Assembly (NCBI GenBank): GCA_022573095.1
Contig: JACZUR010000091.1
Location: 1 to 8,178, forward strand
Direction: 5' to 3'
Source of the DNA: Gemmatimonadota bacterium
GTDB taxonomy: Bacteria > Gemmatimonadota > Gemmatimonadetes > Gemmatimonadales > GWC2-71-9
DNA: 8,178 bases
The position numbers and the translations under genes were made by a program. Under the pieces are notes generated by a model that had not been told where the DNA came from, searched no databases, and worked only from the letters and a program-made list of their open reading frames with translations. Below, in pieces: positions 1-6,673 of the stretch; the stretch's first letter is position 1, and every line of letters begins with the position of its first letter.

Positions 1-145
1 AAAGCGTCGGTCTGATGAAGCGACTCGAGCTCGCCGGATCAACCACCCGAATGTGGTGCGCGTCCTTGATCGCGGCATCACAGATCTCGACGAGGAGTTC
101 TACGGGTATGAACTGGTGGAGGGCGGCGATGAGGCTGAAGTGTAG
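1..145 (+). pseudogene. Fragment of Hanks-type Ser/Thr protein kinase N-lobe, stopped early
   Basis: The frame starting at base 2 is open from the window edge and ends at TAG 143-145, giving 47 residues. It contains ARRINHPNVVRVLDRG followed by EEFYGYELVEGGD. This matches the end of helix C, strand beta-4 (HPNVVRVLDxG) and strand beta-5 plus hinge (YxxELVEGGD) of eukaryotic-like bacterial Ser/Thr kinases. The frame then ends within five residues. The HRD catalytic loop, DFG motif and whole C-lobe are absent, and I see no continuation of them in any frame of the next 390 bases. The glycine-rich loop and beta-3 lysine would lie outside the window. As seen it could not phosphorylate anything, so I call it a decayed or truncated kinase gene. 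A sequencing error is less likely, because no downstream kinase sequence is visible. Assignment to the kinase fold rests on about 35 residues. Confidence 0.6.
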
Positions 146-533
146 CTGGATCAAGAGGATTGCCGTGAAGGGGGGGTGTCTTGTTGTGCATTGTCCTCCT
201 TTCTTGCCATCCTGTCCGAGGTGCCTCACCTAAAGGCGCAGACTTTAGTCCTCGACTCGTTGCGCGTGGGCTCGTCTGGAAGGACTGTGGTGCTCAGATT
301 TTTGTTCGGAGGTCTCGGGATGCTTTTTTATTACGCTGCATCCATTCCCGCTACGTGACGCCGCGGGGGGCTCGTAGTCGGTTCGGGTTTTCAATGTACG
401 CAACACGGAGGCGATTTTCTTGTCCTTGGCCGTTGTTTGGGAGAGTGATATTGTTAGCCTCTCTGGAATCGCAACGACAACCTTAGATAAGCAGTCTTGC
501 CTGACGATCCGAACGACAGGGGAAAACTGACTA
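146..533. other. Non-coding or decayed stretch upstream of the LURP-one-like gene
   Basis: About 390 bases without a convincing gene. Short open frames exist on both strands (for example 176-358 and 181-486 on plus, 245-604 on minus), but their translations are rich in R, S and C, lack recognisable motifs and show no good ribosome binding site. The composition is locally T-rich compared with the flanking genes. It may be the remains of the interrupted kinase gene plus the 5' region of the next gene. No tRNA or strong terminator was seen. Confidence 0.5.
426..454 (+). promoter_or_regulatory. Possible sigma-70-like promoter for the LURP-one-like gene
   Basis: TTGGCC (426-431) and TATTGT (449-454) are separated by exactly 17 bases and lie about 80 bases before the ATG at 534. 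Each hexamer matches the consensus at 4 of 6 positions, which is weak. It is proposed only because the spacing is ideal and the stretch is intergenic. Confidence 0.22.
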
Positions 534-1121
534 ATGCATGAATGTTTGAACAAGAATCTCTTTCTGGTCAAAGAACATCTGGGAATCTTCAAAGCGGCCA
601 ACAATTATGACATCCATGATCCCGAAACCGGTGAGGTGATCATGCATTGTAGGGAAGACAGTTTGGGCTTCTTTACTAAACTGCTTCGCTTTAGCGACTA
701 CAAGCGCATGACACCCTTCGACGTGGTAGTACGCATTCCCGACGGTGAGCAACTTGTAAGGATTACCAGAGGTGTATCGATGCTGCGCTCGAACGTCAGT
801 GTTTTGGATGAGAACGACCGGAGAATCGGTGGGTTCAGGCAGAAACTGCTGTCGATCGGTGGCGCGTTCACTGTGCTGGACGCCCGAGATCGGGAGATCT
901 GTCGGCTCCAGGGGAAATGGACGGGGTGGGATTTCCGATTCATGGCGGGTGAAACGGAGTTGGCGCACGTCAGCAAGAAATGGGCGGGCCTGGGTAAGGA
1001 GCTCTTTACGAGCGCCGACAACTATGTGCTGGAAATCTCCGATGCCGTTCCCGCGGACAGCCCACTGCGCCAGCTAATACTCGCAGCGGTCATGTGCATC
1101 GACATGGTGCTCAAGGAATGA
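534..1121 (+). CDS. LURP-one-related / phospholipid scramblase-like protein
   Basis: A 195-residue protein resembling the bacterial branch of the LURP-one-related (tubby-like, scramblase-related) superfamily. This family has a 12-stranded beta-barrel around a hydrophobic C-terminal helix; its bacterial role is not established, and membrane or lipid association is inferred from the fold. Visible family-like blocks are NNYDIHDPETGEVI (23-36), TKLLRFSDYKRMTPFDV (48-64), GKWTGWDFRF (127-136) and KKWAGLGKELFTSADNYVL (148-166). The C-terminal segment 179-195 is hydrophobic (LILAAVMCIDMVL) and fits the central helix. The length looks complete. The ATG at 534 is chosen because homologous sequence seems to begin within the first ten residues; AGGGG at 518-522 is an SD-like site with a rather long 11-base spacer. 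There is no signal peptide. It is first in a run of plus-strand genes, 61 bases before the next. Confidence 0.85.
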   Translation: MHECLNKNLFLVKEHLGIFKAANNYDIHDPETGEVIMHCREDSLGFFTKLLRFSDYKRMTPFDVVVRIPDGEQLVRITRGVSMLRSNVSVLDENDRRIGGFRQKLLSIGGAFTVLDARDREICRLQGKWTGWDFRFMAGETELAHVSKKWAGLGKELFTSADNYVLEISDAVPADSPLRQLILAAVMCIDMVLKE

Positions 1122-1170
1122 GGAACCAGTGGCCGAACTGTCGCGGTCTTCGACTGGGTGAACCCGGCGT

Positions 1171-1176
1171 AGGAGG
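1171..1176 (+). promoter_or_regulatory. Strong ribosome binding site AGGAGG deciding the DUF2238-like start
   Basis: A perfect AGGAGG ends 6 bases before ATG 1183. It overlaps the GTG at 1176, which makes that GTG an unlikely start. The site supports translation beginning in the frame that is later interrupted. Confidence 0.6.
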
Positions 1177-1182
1177 TGTTCG

Positions 1183-1796
1183 ATGCGCAAGAGTCTGATG
1201 CCTGTCATCGTGTTTACCGCGACATATCTATCGGCAGCACTCGTCTTGCCCTGGTCCGCGGCAATCTGGAGTTTCTCTTTTACATAGCAGTGATGCTGGT
1301 ACTGATCGGAGCGGTATGGACGGTGCACCGATCGGTGGAACTGACGTCGGGTGCCCTCTGGGGACTGAGTGTCTGGGGTCTTGCACATATGGCGGGGGGT
1401 CTCCTGGTCGTACCCGCTGGTTGGCCGGTAAACGCGGACAGCAGGGTACTCTATACTCTCTGGCTGATTCCCGGCCGGCTAAAGTACGATCATGTAGTGC
1501 ACGCATACGGATTCGGTGTGACGACATGGGTGTGCTGGCAGGGATTGAAAGCTGCGCTCAAAAGCCGCGGCGCGATTGCTCGTCCGACCTTCGGTCTCAT
1601 CGTTCTTGCGGTGGCCGCGGGACTAGGTTTCGGGGCCCTTAACGAGCTTATCGAGTTCGCAGCTACATTGCTGGTGCCGGAAACGAATGTTGGCGGCTAT
1701 CTCAATACCGGTTGGGATCTCACCGCGAATTTCGTAGGTGCGAGCGTCGCCGCAACTCTCATCTGGAACTACGAACGACGAACACCCGATAGCTGA
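1183..1796 (+). CDS. DUF2238/YjdF-like integral membrane protein, apparently frameshifted near 1248
   Basis: A multi-pass membrane protein of unknown function. The main frame (up to 1793) gives hydrophobic helices plus KYDHVVHAYGFG, GALNELIEF and NTGWDLTANFVGA, the polar H, E and D motifs I associate with the DUF2238/YjdF family. The start is odd. The only open upstream start in that frame is GTG 1176, which overlaps the AGGAGG (1171-1176) and yields an unlikely hydrophilic leader, FDAQESDACHRVYRD. The same AGGAGG lies 6 bases before ATG 1183 in another frame, which encodes MRKSLMPVIVFTATYLSAAL, a proper first membrane helix, and then stops at 1285-1287. Joining the frames at G1248 (reading it twice, TTG then GCC) gives a continuous 204-residue protein reading LVL-ALVRGNLEF. 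One base therefore seems to be missing from a GG, by sequencing error or real mutation. TGA 1794-1796 is 6 bases before the next gene. Confidence 0.72.
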
Positions 1797-1802
1797 CACT
1801 CT

Positions 1803-2804
1803 TTGACTCCTCGTGTCTCGGTGCTTCTTCCCTGCCGTAACGCGGCTGCCACACTCCCAGCAGCACTCTCATCTCTGACAGCGCAAAACTTCGCGTCGTT
1901 CGAGATCATTGCTGTTGACGACGGCTCCTCTGACGACACGTGGAAGATCCTTACGAGAGTGTCAGACACGGAGAAAAGATTAGTCAGGCTGCAACAGCCC
2001 CCGCTGGGGATCGTTGCTGCGCTCAACGCGGCTGCAGAAGTTGCGCGCGGGGAGCTGCTCGCGAGGATGGACGCCGACGATATTGCGCTACCGGAGCGGA
2101 TCGCGCGACAGGTAGAGCTCCTCGACTGCGACGATGGTCTGGCGGCGTGCGGTACACAGGTGCGGTACATACCTAGGTCGAAAGTTCTCGACGGCGCGCT
2201 CCGTTACGAAAGCTGGATAAATGGCCTGGTCAGCCCCGAGGAGATCGAGCGAGATCTTTTCGTCGAGTGTCCCATTCCGCATCCAACGCTCATGATGAGA
2301 CGAGAAGAATTTGAAAAGGTCGGCGGATACCGAGACGCCGGATGGCCCGAAGATTATGACTTGATATTCAGGCTGTGGGAGTCTGGAGCGCGGCTTGGAA
2401 AGGTCTCGGATGTATTGCTCGAGTGGCGCGAGCATCCGGAGCGGTTGTCGCGCGTCGATGGCCGTTACAGCGAAGACGCGTTTCGCAGGTGCAAGGCGCA
2501 CTTCCTAAAGCATCGCATCAAGCAGCGTTCCGTGGTGGTGTGGGGCGCCGGGCCGGTAGGCAAGGCGTTCGCGCTGGAACTCCAGAGACTCGAGCACCGT
2601 GTTGCGGCTTTCGTCGATCTAGACCCGCGTAAAATTGGTCACACAATTCACGGTGCCCCGGTAATCCATCCCCAGGACATCGATAGTTACCGAGGCTCCT
2701 ATGTGGTCGCGGCCGTTGGATCTCACGATGCACGCCGGGAGATCCGCGCCGCATGGAAAGCTGGTGGATTTAAAGAACCCGAAGAGTGTTGCGCGGTGGC
2801 CTGA
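1803..2804 (+). CDS. Family 2 glycosyltransferase with C-terminal Rossmann-like domain
   Basis: A 333-residue protein. Residues 4-215 form a GT-A glycosyltransferase family 2 domain: RVSVLLPCRNAAATLPAAL at the N-terminus, VDDGSSDDT (38-46) for nucleotide-sugar binding, MDADD (89-93) as the DXD-type metal/diphosphate motif, and WPEDYDLIFRLW (181-192), the usual acceptor-side motif with the likely catalytic-base region. Residues 242-333 form a second domain with VVVWGAGPVGKAF (244-256) and VDLDPRKIG (271-279), a dinucleotide-binding-like Rossmann fold as in PglD-N-type domains. No membrane helix is seen, so it is probably cytosolic and transfers a sugar to a glycan or lipid acceptor; donor and acceptor cannot be told. 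TTG 1803 is chosen because the fold begins at residue 4 and no ATG lies suitably upstream. It starts 6 bases after the previous stop with no clear SD, which suggests translational coupling. Confidence 0.88.
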   Translation: MTPRVSVLLPCRNAAATLPAALSSLTAQNFASFEIIAVDDGSSDDTWKILTRVSDTEKRLVRLQQPPLGIVAALNAAAEVARGELLARMDADDIALPERIARQVELLDCDDGLAACGTQVRYIPRSKVLDGALRYESWINGLVSPEEIERDLFVECPIPHPTLMMRREEFEKVGGYRDAGWPEDYDLIFRLWESGARLGKVSDVLLEWREHPERLSRVDGRYSEDAFRRCKAHFLKHRIKQRSVVVWGAGPVGKAFALELQRLEHRVAAFVDLDPRKIGHTIHGAPVIHPQDIDSYRGSYVVAAVGSHDARREIRAAWKAGGFKEPEECCAVA

Positions 2805-2865
2805 TGCGGGTTGCGGTAAGCGGGAAGAGGCGGCATTAATCCGCTGACAATTCGGAGGTGCCATC

Positions 2866-3051
2866 GTGAGACCTGGATCACGACTTGCAATCATCTTGCT
2901 GTCGGCAGTCGCTGTCGTGCACGTGCTGCGCTTGGCGTTTCGCATAGACCTGGTAGTGGGCGGTACGGTCATCCCGCTGTGGGTGAGCGTTCCGGCCGTG
3001 CTCGTGTTCGGATCTGGTGCCTTTCTCCTAGCGCGAGAACAACGGCACTGA
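2866..3051 (+). CDS. Small two-helix membrane protein, function unknown
   Basis: A 61-residue protein beginning at GTG 2866, preceded by GGAGG (2854-2858) with a 7-base spacer, so the start is well supported. It has two predicted membrane helices, about residues 7-25 (LAIILLSAVAVVHVLRLAF) and 36-55 (VIPLWVSVPAVLVFGSGAFL). A short IDLVVGGT loop joins them and the tail is basic (AREQRH). The positive-inside pattern is compatible with both termini in the cytoplasm. I associate this layout (hydrophobic helix, VxGxxIPxWVS, second helix) with small conserved bacterial proteins of unknown function, but give no name. It is the last gene of the plus-strand set, 61 bases after the glycosyltransferase. 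A functional link is not shown. Confidence 0.75.
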   Translation: MRPGSRLAIILLSAVAVVHVLRLAFRIDLVVGGTVIPLWVSVPAVLVFGSGAFLLAREQRH

Positions 3052-3078
3052 CGCGAGGCGTCTGCTAACGGAGAACGG

Positions 3079-3112
3079 AAACCCCCCGGCAGAAGCTGTT
3101 TCCGCCGGGGGG
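3079..3112 (-). terminator. Rho-independent terminator of the AGCS symporter gene
   Basis: A perfect 9-bp stem, CCCCCCGGC (3082-3090) with GCCGGGGGG (3104-3112), encloses a 13-base loop. On the minus strand the stem is followed directly by TTTCC and lies about 40 bases after the symporter stop, as expected of an intrinsic terminator. On the plus strand no T-run follows, so it would serve the upstream small gene only weakly. Confidence 0.65.
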
Positions 3113-3151
3113 AGAGGGGGAAGGGCGTTGTCGCCGAGTTACCTGCTTTCC

Positions 3152-4873
3152 TCAGCCGGACTGCTTGGCCCTTTTGGCAGCGATCTTCTCCCACGGTTTC
3201 CGCTCGAAGTAACCGTTCATTAGCTTGCGCGTCTCGCCTGATAGCAGCAGCAGCGCGAGCAGGTTCGGCAGAATGACGATCGCCAGCGCCACATCTCCGA
3301 GTTCCCAGATTGCCGCGGGCGCAATAACGGCTCCCACGAAGTGCATGCCGAGATACACGAACTTGTATGGCAGCACCGCCTTGTGACCGAACAGATACCG
3401 TGCACACCTGTCTCCGTAGTAACTCCACGCTATCGCCGTCGAGATCCCGAACAGGAGTACCGATATCAAGACGATGTAGTGTCCGAAGTCGCCGATAACG
3501 GAGAGCCCCCGTCGAAAAGCGAGCATGGTCAGTGGTGCACCTCCTTCCGGGGCATCGGCATAGAGGATCAGATAGGTCGTGCCATCGCTCCCGGTGGCGT
3601 TACCGGCCGCGGGATTGATGGTTCCCGAGAAGGGCGTCGACTGCGCTTCGTCGGTGTAGAAGTGTTCGACCACGACGTCGTGCCACGCGAACGCGGCGCC
3701 GCCCGCTGCGATCTGCTGGGAGCCGTCCGTTATGATGATTGAGGCCGGCGCATCGGTTTGCTCGTAGTTGCGATCGTCTACCGCGGTGAGATAACTGATA
3801 TCACCTCCGTCCAGCGTTAACTCTGAGGGGACGCGTTCGTTCCAGGTGCCGGTCATGATGATCACGAGAGCGGTCATCGTGACGATGACGATCGTGTCGA
3901 TGAACGGCTCGACCAGGCCGACGACGCCTTCGGAGACTGGTTCGTCGGTCTTAGCTGCCGCGTGCGCTATCGGTGCCGAACCCTGTCCGGCCTCGTTTGA
4001 GAAGAGTCCGCGGTCCACACCCCAGTTCATTGTGACCAGGATGGCTCCAATTCCTGTACCGGCAACTCCCGCCGTGGGATTGAACGCTTCCCTGAAGATG
4101 AGTGCGAGCGCTGGAAACAGCTGGTCGATATTGAGCAATATGATGACCACCGCGCCGGCGACGTAGATCGTCGCCATCATGGGGGCCAGGATTCCGGTAA
4201 CCTTACCGATCCGCTTGATGCCGCCGATGATAACCAGACCGATAATGAACACGGCGATCAATCCTGTCACGACGTTCGAGATACCGAAGGACGATTCCAA
4301 CGTATCGGCGAGCGTATTTGCTTGCACCGCGTTTCCGGTTATGAACGCGGTGAAACCGAGCATCACGGCGAAAAAGACCGCCAGCGGTTTCCACGCGGGT
4401 CCCAGACCCCGCTCGATGTAGTACATCGGCCCGCCGGCTACAGTGCCCTCCCATTTGCGCTCAGGCTTTTCGATGTTGCGGTAGCGCTGAGCCAGGGTCA
4501 CCTCGGAAAACTTTGTCGCCATGCCCACGAAGGCGGTGACCCACATCCAGAAGAGCGCGCCGGGTCCACCCCAGTGGATTGCCCAGGCTGCACCGGCGAT
4601 GTTCCCGATGCCCACAGTCGCCGAGAGCGCCGTGGTCAGGGCCTGGAAGTGGGAGACGTCTCCGGGCTCGTCCGGATCGTCGTAGCGACCGCTGGTGACG
4701 GCGAATCCGTGACCCAGCTTGCGCAGTTGCACGAATCCGAGCCGGAAGGTTAGATAGAATCCGGTACCGAGTAGCGCGATCACCTTAAACGGGATCGTCT
4801 CGCCCCCAATCGGAATGCCGAAGTTGTCGAGAAAGTTCTTGACTACTGATATTATCTGCTCGATGGCTTCCAC
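3152..4873 (-). CDS. Sodium:alanine/glycine (AGCS) family symporter with large hydrophilic insert
   Basis: A 573-residue inner-membrane transporter of the alanine-or-glycine:cation symporter family, expected to couple Na+ entry to uptake of small neutral amino acids. Family signatures are GIGNIAGAAWAIHWGGPGAL (88-107) with FWMWVTAFVGMATKFSEV, then GGPMYYIERGLG (147-158) and MNWGVDRGLFSNEAGQGSAP (282-301). Hydrophobic helices lie about 29-50, 75-100, 104-122, 163-182, 200-217, 228-248, 270-283, 320-341, 462-484, 505-522 and 527-545. Family members are usually about 450-490 residues. The excess is residues 343-450, a polar segment rich in D, T and G between helices. GTG 4873 is chosen because GGAG (4879-4882 on this strand) lies 5 bases upstream and the protein starts with a typical short amphipathic stretch. 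It is transcribed alone, convergent with the gene to its left and divergent from the DinB-like gene. Confidence 0.93.
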   Translation of the reverse strand: MEAIEQIISVVKNFLDNFGIPIGGETIPFKVIALLGTGFYLTFRLGFVQLRKLGHGFAVTSGRYDDPDEPGDVSHFQALTTALSATVGIGNIAGAAWAIHWGGPGALFWMWVTAFVGMATKFSEVTLAQRYRNIEKPERKWEGTVAGGPMYYIERGLGPAWKPLAVFFAVMLGFTAFITGNAVQANTLADTLESSFGISNVVTGLIAVFIIGLVIIGGIKRIGKVTGILAPMMATIYVAGAVVIILLNIDQLFPALALIFREAFNPTAGVAGTGIGAILVTMNWGVDRGLFSNEAGQGSAPIAHAAAKTDEPVSEGVVGLVEPFIDTIVIVTMTALVIIMTGTWNERVPSELTLDGGDISYLTAVDDRNYEQTDAPASIIITDGSQQIAAGGAAFAWHDVVVEHFYTDEAQSTPFSGTINPAAGNATGSDGTTYLILYADAPEGGAPLTMLAFRRGLSVIGDFGHYIVLISVLLFGISTAIAWSYYGDRCARYLFGHKAVLPYKFVYLGMHFVGAVIAPAAIWELGDVALAIVILPNLLALLLLSGETRKLMNGYFERKPWEKIAAKRAKQSG

Positions 4874-5073
4874 AGTCGCTCCATGCTGGGTTTTTGAAGT
4901 CTGCCAAAGTAGCTAAGATCGCTTAAAATTGCTACACAACAATCTGGGATGGGTTCATTTGTATTTTCAGTTTACAGCCGGAGTCCCGGCGTAGACTGGC
5001 GTGTCGCAACCGGCTAAGTGTCACCGTATCGATCCAGGGTACCGGGACGCAGCCCGTATTTGGAGGGGAATCG
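4874..5073. promoter_or_regulatory. Divergent intergenic region between symporter and DinB-like genes
   Basis: About 200 bases, AT-richer than the neighbours around 4890-4976, that must hold the start signals of both divergent genes. Toward the DinB-like gene, TTTACA (4971-4976) and TAGACT (4992-4997) resemble -35 and -10 boxes, but the 15-base spacer is short. A 5-bp inverted repeat GCCGG/CCGGC (4977-4981, 4986-4990) lies between them. No convincing promoter was found on the minus strand. Confidence 0.3.
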
Positions 5074-5580
5074 ATGATTGTAGACTACATATCCGGCGTC
5101 ATCACGCGCGAGCTACGCGCGCTCAGATCTGAGTTGGAATGCTACGCCGATGAGGCCGATATCTGGAAGACTCCCGACGGCATCACGAACTCGGCTGGTA
5201 CGCTGGCCCTGCACCTGGCCGGGAATCTCCGCCATTACGTCGGAACGGTACTGGGCGGAAACGACTACGTCCGCGACAGGGCGGCGGAGTTCGCTCGCCG
5301 GGATGTTCCTCGGGAGGAATTAATCGCTGATGTGGACCGCGCCATCGAGGACGTAAGCCGCGGGCTCTCCGGCGTCTCAGACGAGTCTTTGGGCGACAGG
5401 TTTCCCCTGGCGGTCGGAAACATTTCCCTCAATACGGGTGATTTCCTGATCCACCTGGCGAGCCACCTGGCGTACCATCTGGGTCAGATCAACTACCACC
5501 GCAGGATCACAACAAAAGAGCAGGGGAGTGTCACGGCGCTCTCTGTCTCGGAACTGAGGTCGGCTGAAAAAGGGGGCTAG
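5074..5580 (+). CDS. DinB-fold (DUF1572-like) putative metal-dependent protein
   Basis: A 168-residue protein with the four-helix DinB/YfiT-like fold. This superfamily binds a divalent metal through three histidines and includes thiol-dependent transferases; no specific reaction can be assigned here. Visible ligands and motifs are LALHLAGNLRHYVGTVLGG (44-62, H47 the likely first ligand) and IHLASHLAYHLGQINYHRR (126-144), where H131 and H135 have the usual HxxxHxGQ spacing. TGDFLIHL precedes them. No signal peptide or membrane helix is seen, so it is cytosolic. ATG 5074 follows GGAGG (5062-5066) with a 7-base spacer, a strong start. The C-terminal tail after residue 145 is polar and probably disordered. 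It appears to be a single-gene unit. The name DinB refers to the fold family of a DNA-damage-inducible protein; no damage box was seen. Confidence 0.85.
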   Translation: MIVDYISGVITRELRALRSELECYADEADIWKTPDGITNSAGTLALHLAGNLRHYVGTVLGGNDYVRDRAAEFARRDVPREELIADVDRAIEDVSRGLSGVSDESLGDRFPLAVGNISLNTGDFLIHLASHLAYHLGQINYHRRITTKEQGSVTALSVSELRSAEKGG

Positions 5581-5650
5581 ACGCAGCCCATTAAGAACAA
5601 CGAACGGCCGGACGCTTGACCCAAAACGTGGTGACGTACTCAGCGCGACA

Positions 5651-5667
5651 ATCGACAATCTGTCGAT
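5651..5667. repeat. Short perfect inverted repeat upstream of the sensor-like gene
   Basis: ATCGACA (5651-5657) and TGTCGAT (5661-5667) are exact reverse complements around ATC. A second small one, AGCTA-GCG-TAGCT, lies at 5701-5713. Both are in the 206 bases before ATG 5787 and could be an operator or an RNA hairpin; neither is followed by a T-run. Seen directly; function is a guess. Confidence 0.3.
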
Positions 5668-5786
5668 GGGAACGGTGCTCTTGCATTGCGAACACGCCGG
5701 AGCTAGCGTAGCTTGTCGCCGTTCACTTGGTTTCATCCAACGTACCACGACTCGAACCGGGAACTAGCGTTCCGAGAGGTGAGTTG

Positions 5787-6401
5787 ATGCATAAACCCCG
5801 GTCGTCTCTCGCCATCGCACTGCAAGACTACACCGGCCCTCGGCCCGGTGTAGCGCTGACGATTGCAGCAGTGGCTCTCATAGCCGCGCTCGTTGTGGGA
5901 GTTGTGCACGTGATAACGCTTGGCCGCGCGGGAACGGTCATCGAAGAGGGGCAGCGCACGATCCGAACACTCCACAGTTACAACGCGGCGCTAGAGGTAT
6001 GGCGCCAGTTCGGCGAGGGCGTACCGGAAGAGGAGATGCCGCCCCAACAGATACGCCTTCGGGACAGCATTGCGCTGGCGCTGGGACGCAACCTGAGAGC
6101 ACTGCAAGAGGATCTTTCCGACCCAATCGACAGAGACCTCGTTGCCACCGTCATAGCGGAACTCCCAGTGGGCCGTGGTGCCGGTGACGCTGCAGGTCTG
6201 AGCCAAGCAGGGAGGGGCGCTATGATCGTCCTTACGGCGCGCCAGGACTCGGCGCTGTTTCGCGCCGCATCGGACTACCAGCGGTCGCAGTTTTTAGCGG
6301 CTGTGGTCATCATTCTGACTGTGGTCGCCGCCGGAGTTCTGATAATACCCATGTCGTGGGCCTACATACGGTACAAGAGGGGGATACCGCCGGGGATGTG
6401 A
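5787..6401 (+). CDS. Two-helix membrane protein with sensor-like extracytoplasmic domain, no output domain
   Basis: A 204-residue protein not recognised by family. It has an N-terminal cytoplasmic stretch (1-20), a first membrane helix about 22-45 (ALTIAAVALIAALVVGVV core), an extracytoplasmic domain of about 120 residues (46-167) and a second helix about 168-192 (FLAAVVIILTVVAAGVLIIP), then only WAYIRYKRGIPPGM. The domain looks helical and contains EEGQRTIRTLHSYNAALEVW and LRDSIALALGRNLRALQEDL. It recalls the four-helix ligand-binding modules of chemoreceptors and histidine kinases (4HB_MCP/CHASE3 type). A HAMP or signalling domain would be expected next, but the frame stops. ATG 5787 is preferred over the further upstream TTG 5727 because GAGG (5776-5779) lies 7 bases before it and the extra 20 residues look non-coding. 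It may be a truncated receptor or a genuine small membrane protein. The repeat array begins within about 35 bases of its stop. Confidence 0.6.
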   Translation: MHKPRSSLAIALQDYTGPRPGVALTIAAVALIAALVVGVVHVITLGRAGTVIEEGQRTIRTLHSYNAALEVWRQFGEGVPEEEMPPQQIRLRDSIALALGRNLRALQEDLSDPIDRDLVATVIAELPVGRGAGDAAGLSQAGRGAMIVLTARQDSALFRAASDYQRSQFLAAVVIILTVVAAGVLIIPMSWAYIRYKRGIPPGM

Positions 6402-6435
6402 GACCGGAAGGTCAGAGGGTAGAGGACGGACGGAA

Positions 6436-6673
6436 GACGGTGGGAATCGGAGGACGGATTGTGGAAGATGGACAAAGGACGGTGGGAACCGATGGACGGA
6501 TTGTGGAGATGGACAAAAGACGGTGGGGGATAGGGAAAGATTGTGGTGGATGGATGGAGGACGGTGGGAAGCGGGGGACAGATTGGTAGGAAGGATAAAA
6601 GACGGTGGGAAACGAGGGAAAGATCCTAACAGGGTGAATGAAAGACGGTGTAAGACGGTGGAGGACGGTGGAA
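6436..6673 (+). repeat. Left repeat array: eight GACGGTG copies, mostly 41-43 bases apart
   Basis: Exact GACGGTG heptamers start at 6436, 6478, 6519, 6560, 6601, 6644, 6654 and 6664, giving steps of 42, 41, 41, 41, 43, 10 and 10 bases. Most are followed by GGA or GGGA. Units 1 and 2 share most of their length, including GGACGGATTGTGGA and ATGGACAAA; later units are diverged. The plus strand is almost purely purine plus T. A degenerate run-in with GGACGGACGGA starts about 6424. The steps are not multiples of three, so the open frames crossing the array are not credible proteins. The DNA from the array end (6674) to the next gene (6764) shows no further repeat. Confidence 0.88.
6652..6673 (+). 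repeat. Left arm of perfect 22-base inverted repeat flanking the four-helix gene
   Basis: The sequence is AA, GACGGTG, GAG, GACGGTG, GAA. It is the exact reverse complement of 7169-7190. The match ends on both sides of the arm, so the arm is defined by the two close-packed heptamers that end the left array. Confidence 0.9.

Noticed and set aside
736..748. Single GACGGTG/CACCGTC heptamers elsewhere (in the LURP-one-like, DUF2238-like, sensor-like and FG-GAP coding regions)
   Set aside because: Isolated copies without periodicity that fit ordinary codons such as those for Asp-Gly; not part of the repeat system.
1240..1256. Programmed -1 ribosomal frameshift in the DUF2238-like gene
   Set aside because: No X XXY YYZ slippery heptamer or obvious downstream stimulatory hairpin at the junction; a missing base explains it better.
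2825..2847. Terminator after the glycosyltransferase gene (GCGG/CCGC around CATTAAT)
   Set aside because: Only a 4-bp stem without a T-run; too weak to call.
6519..6580. G-quadruplex in the G-rich left array
   Set aside because: The runs of three or more G are separated by loops much longer than about 7 bases, so a stable canonical quadruplex is not supported.
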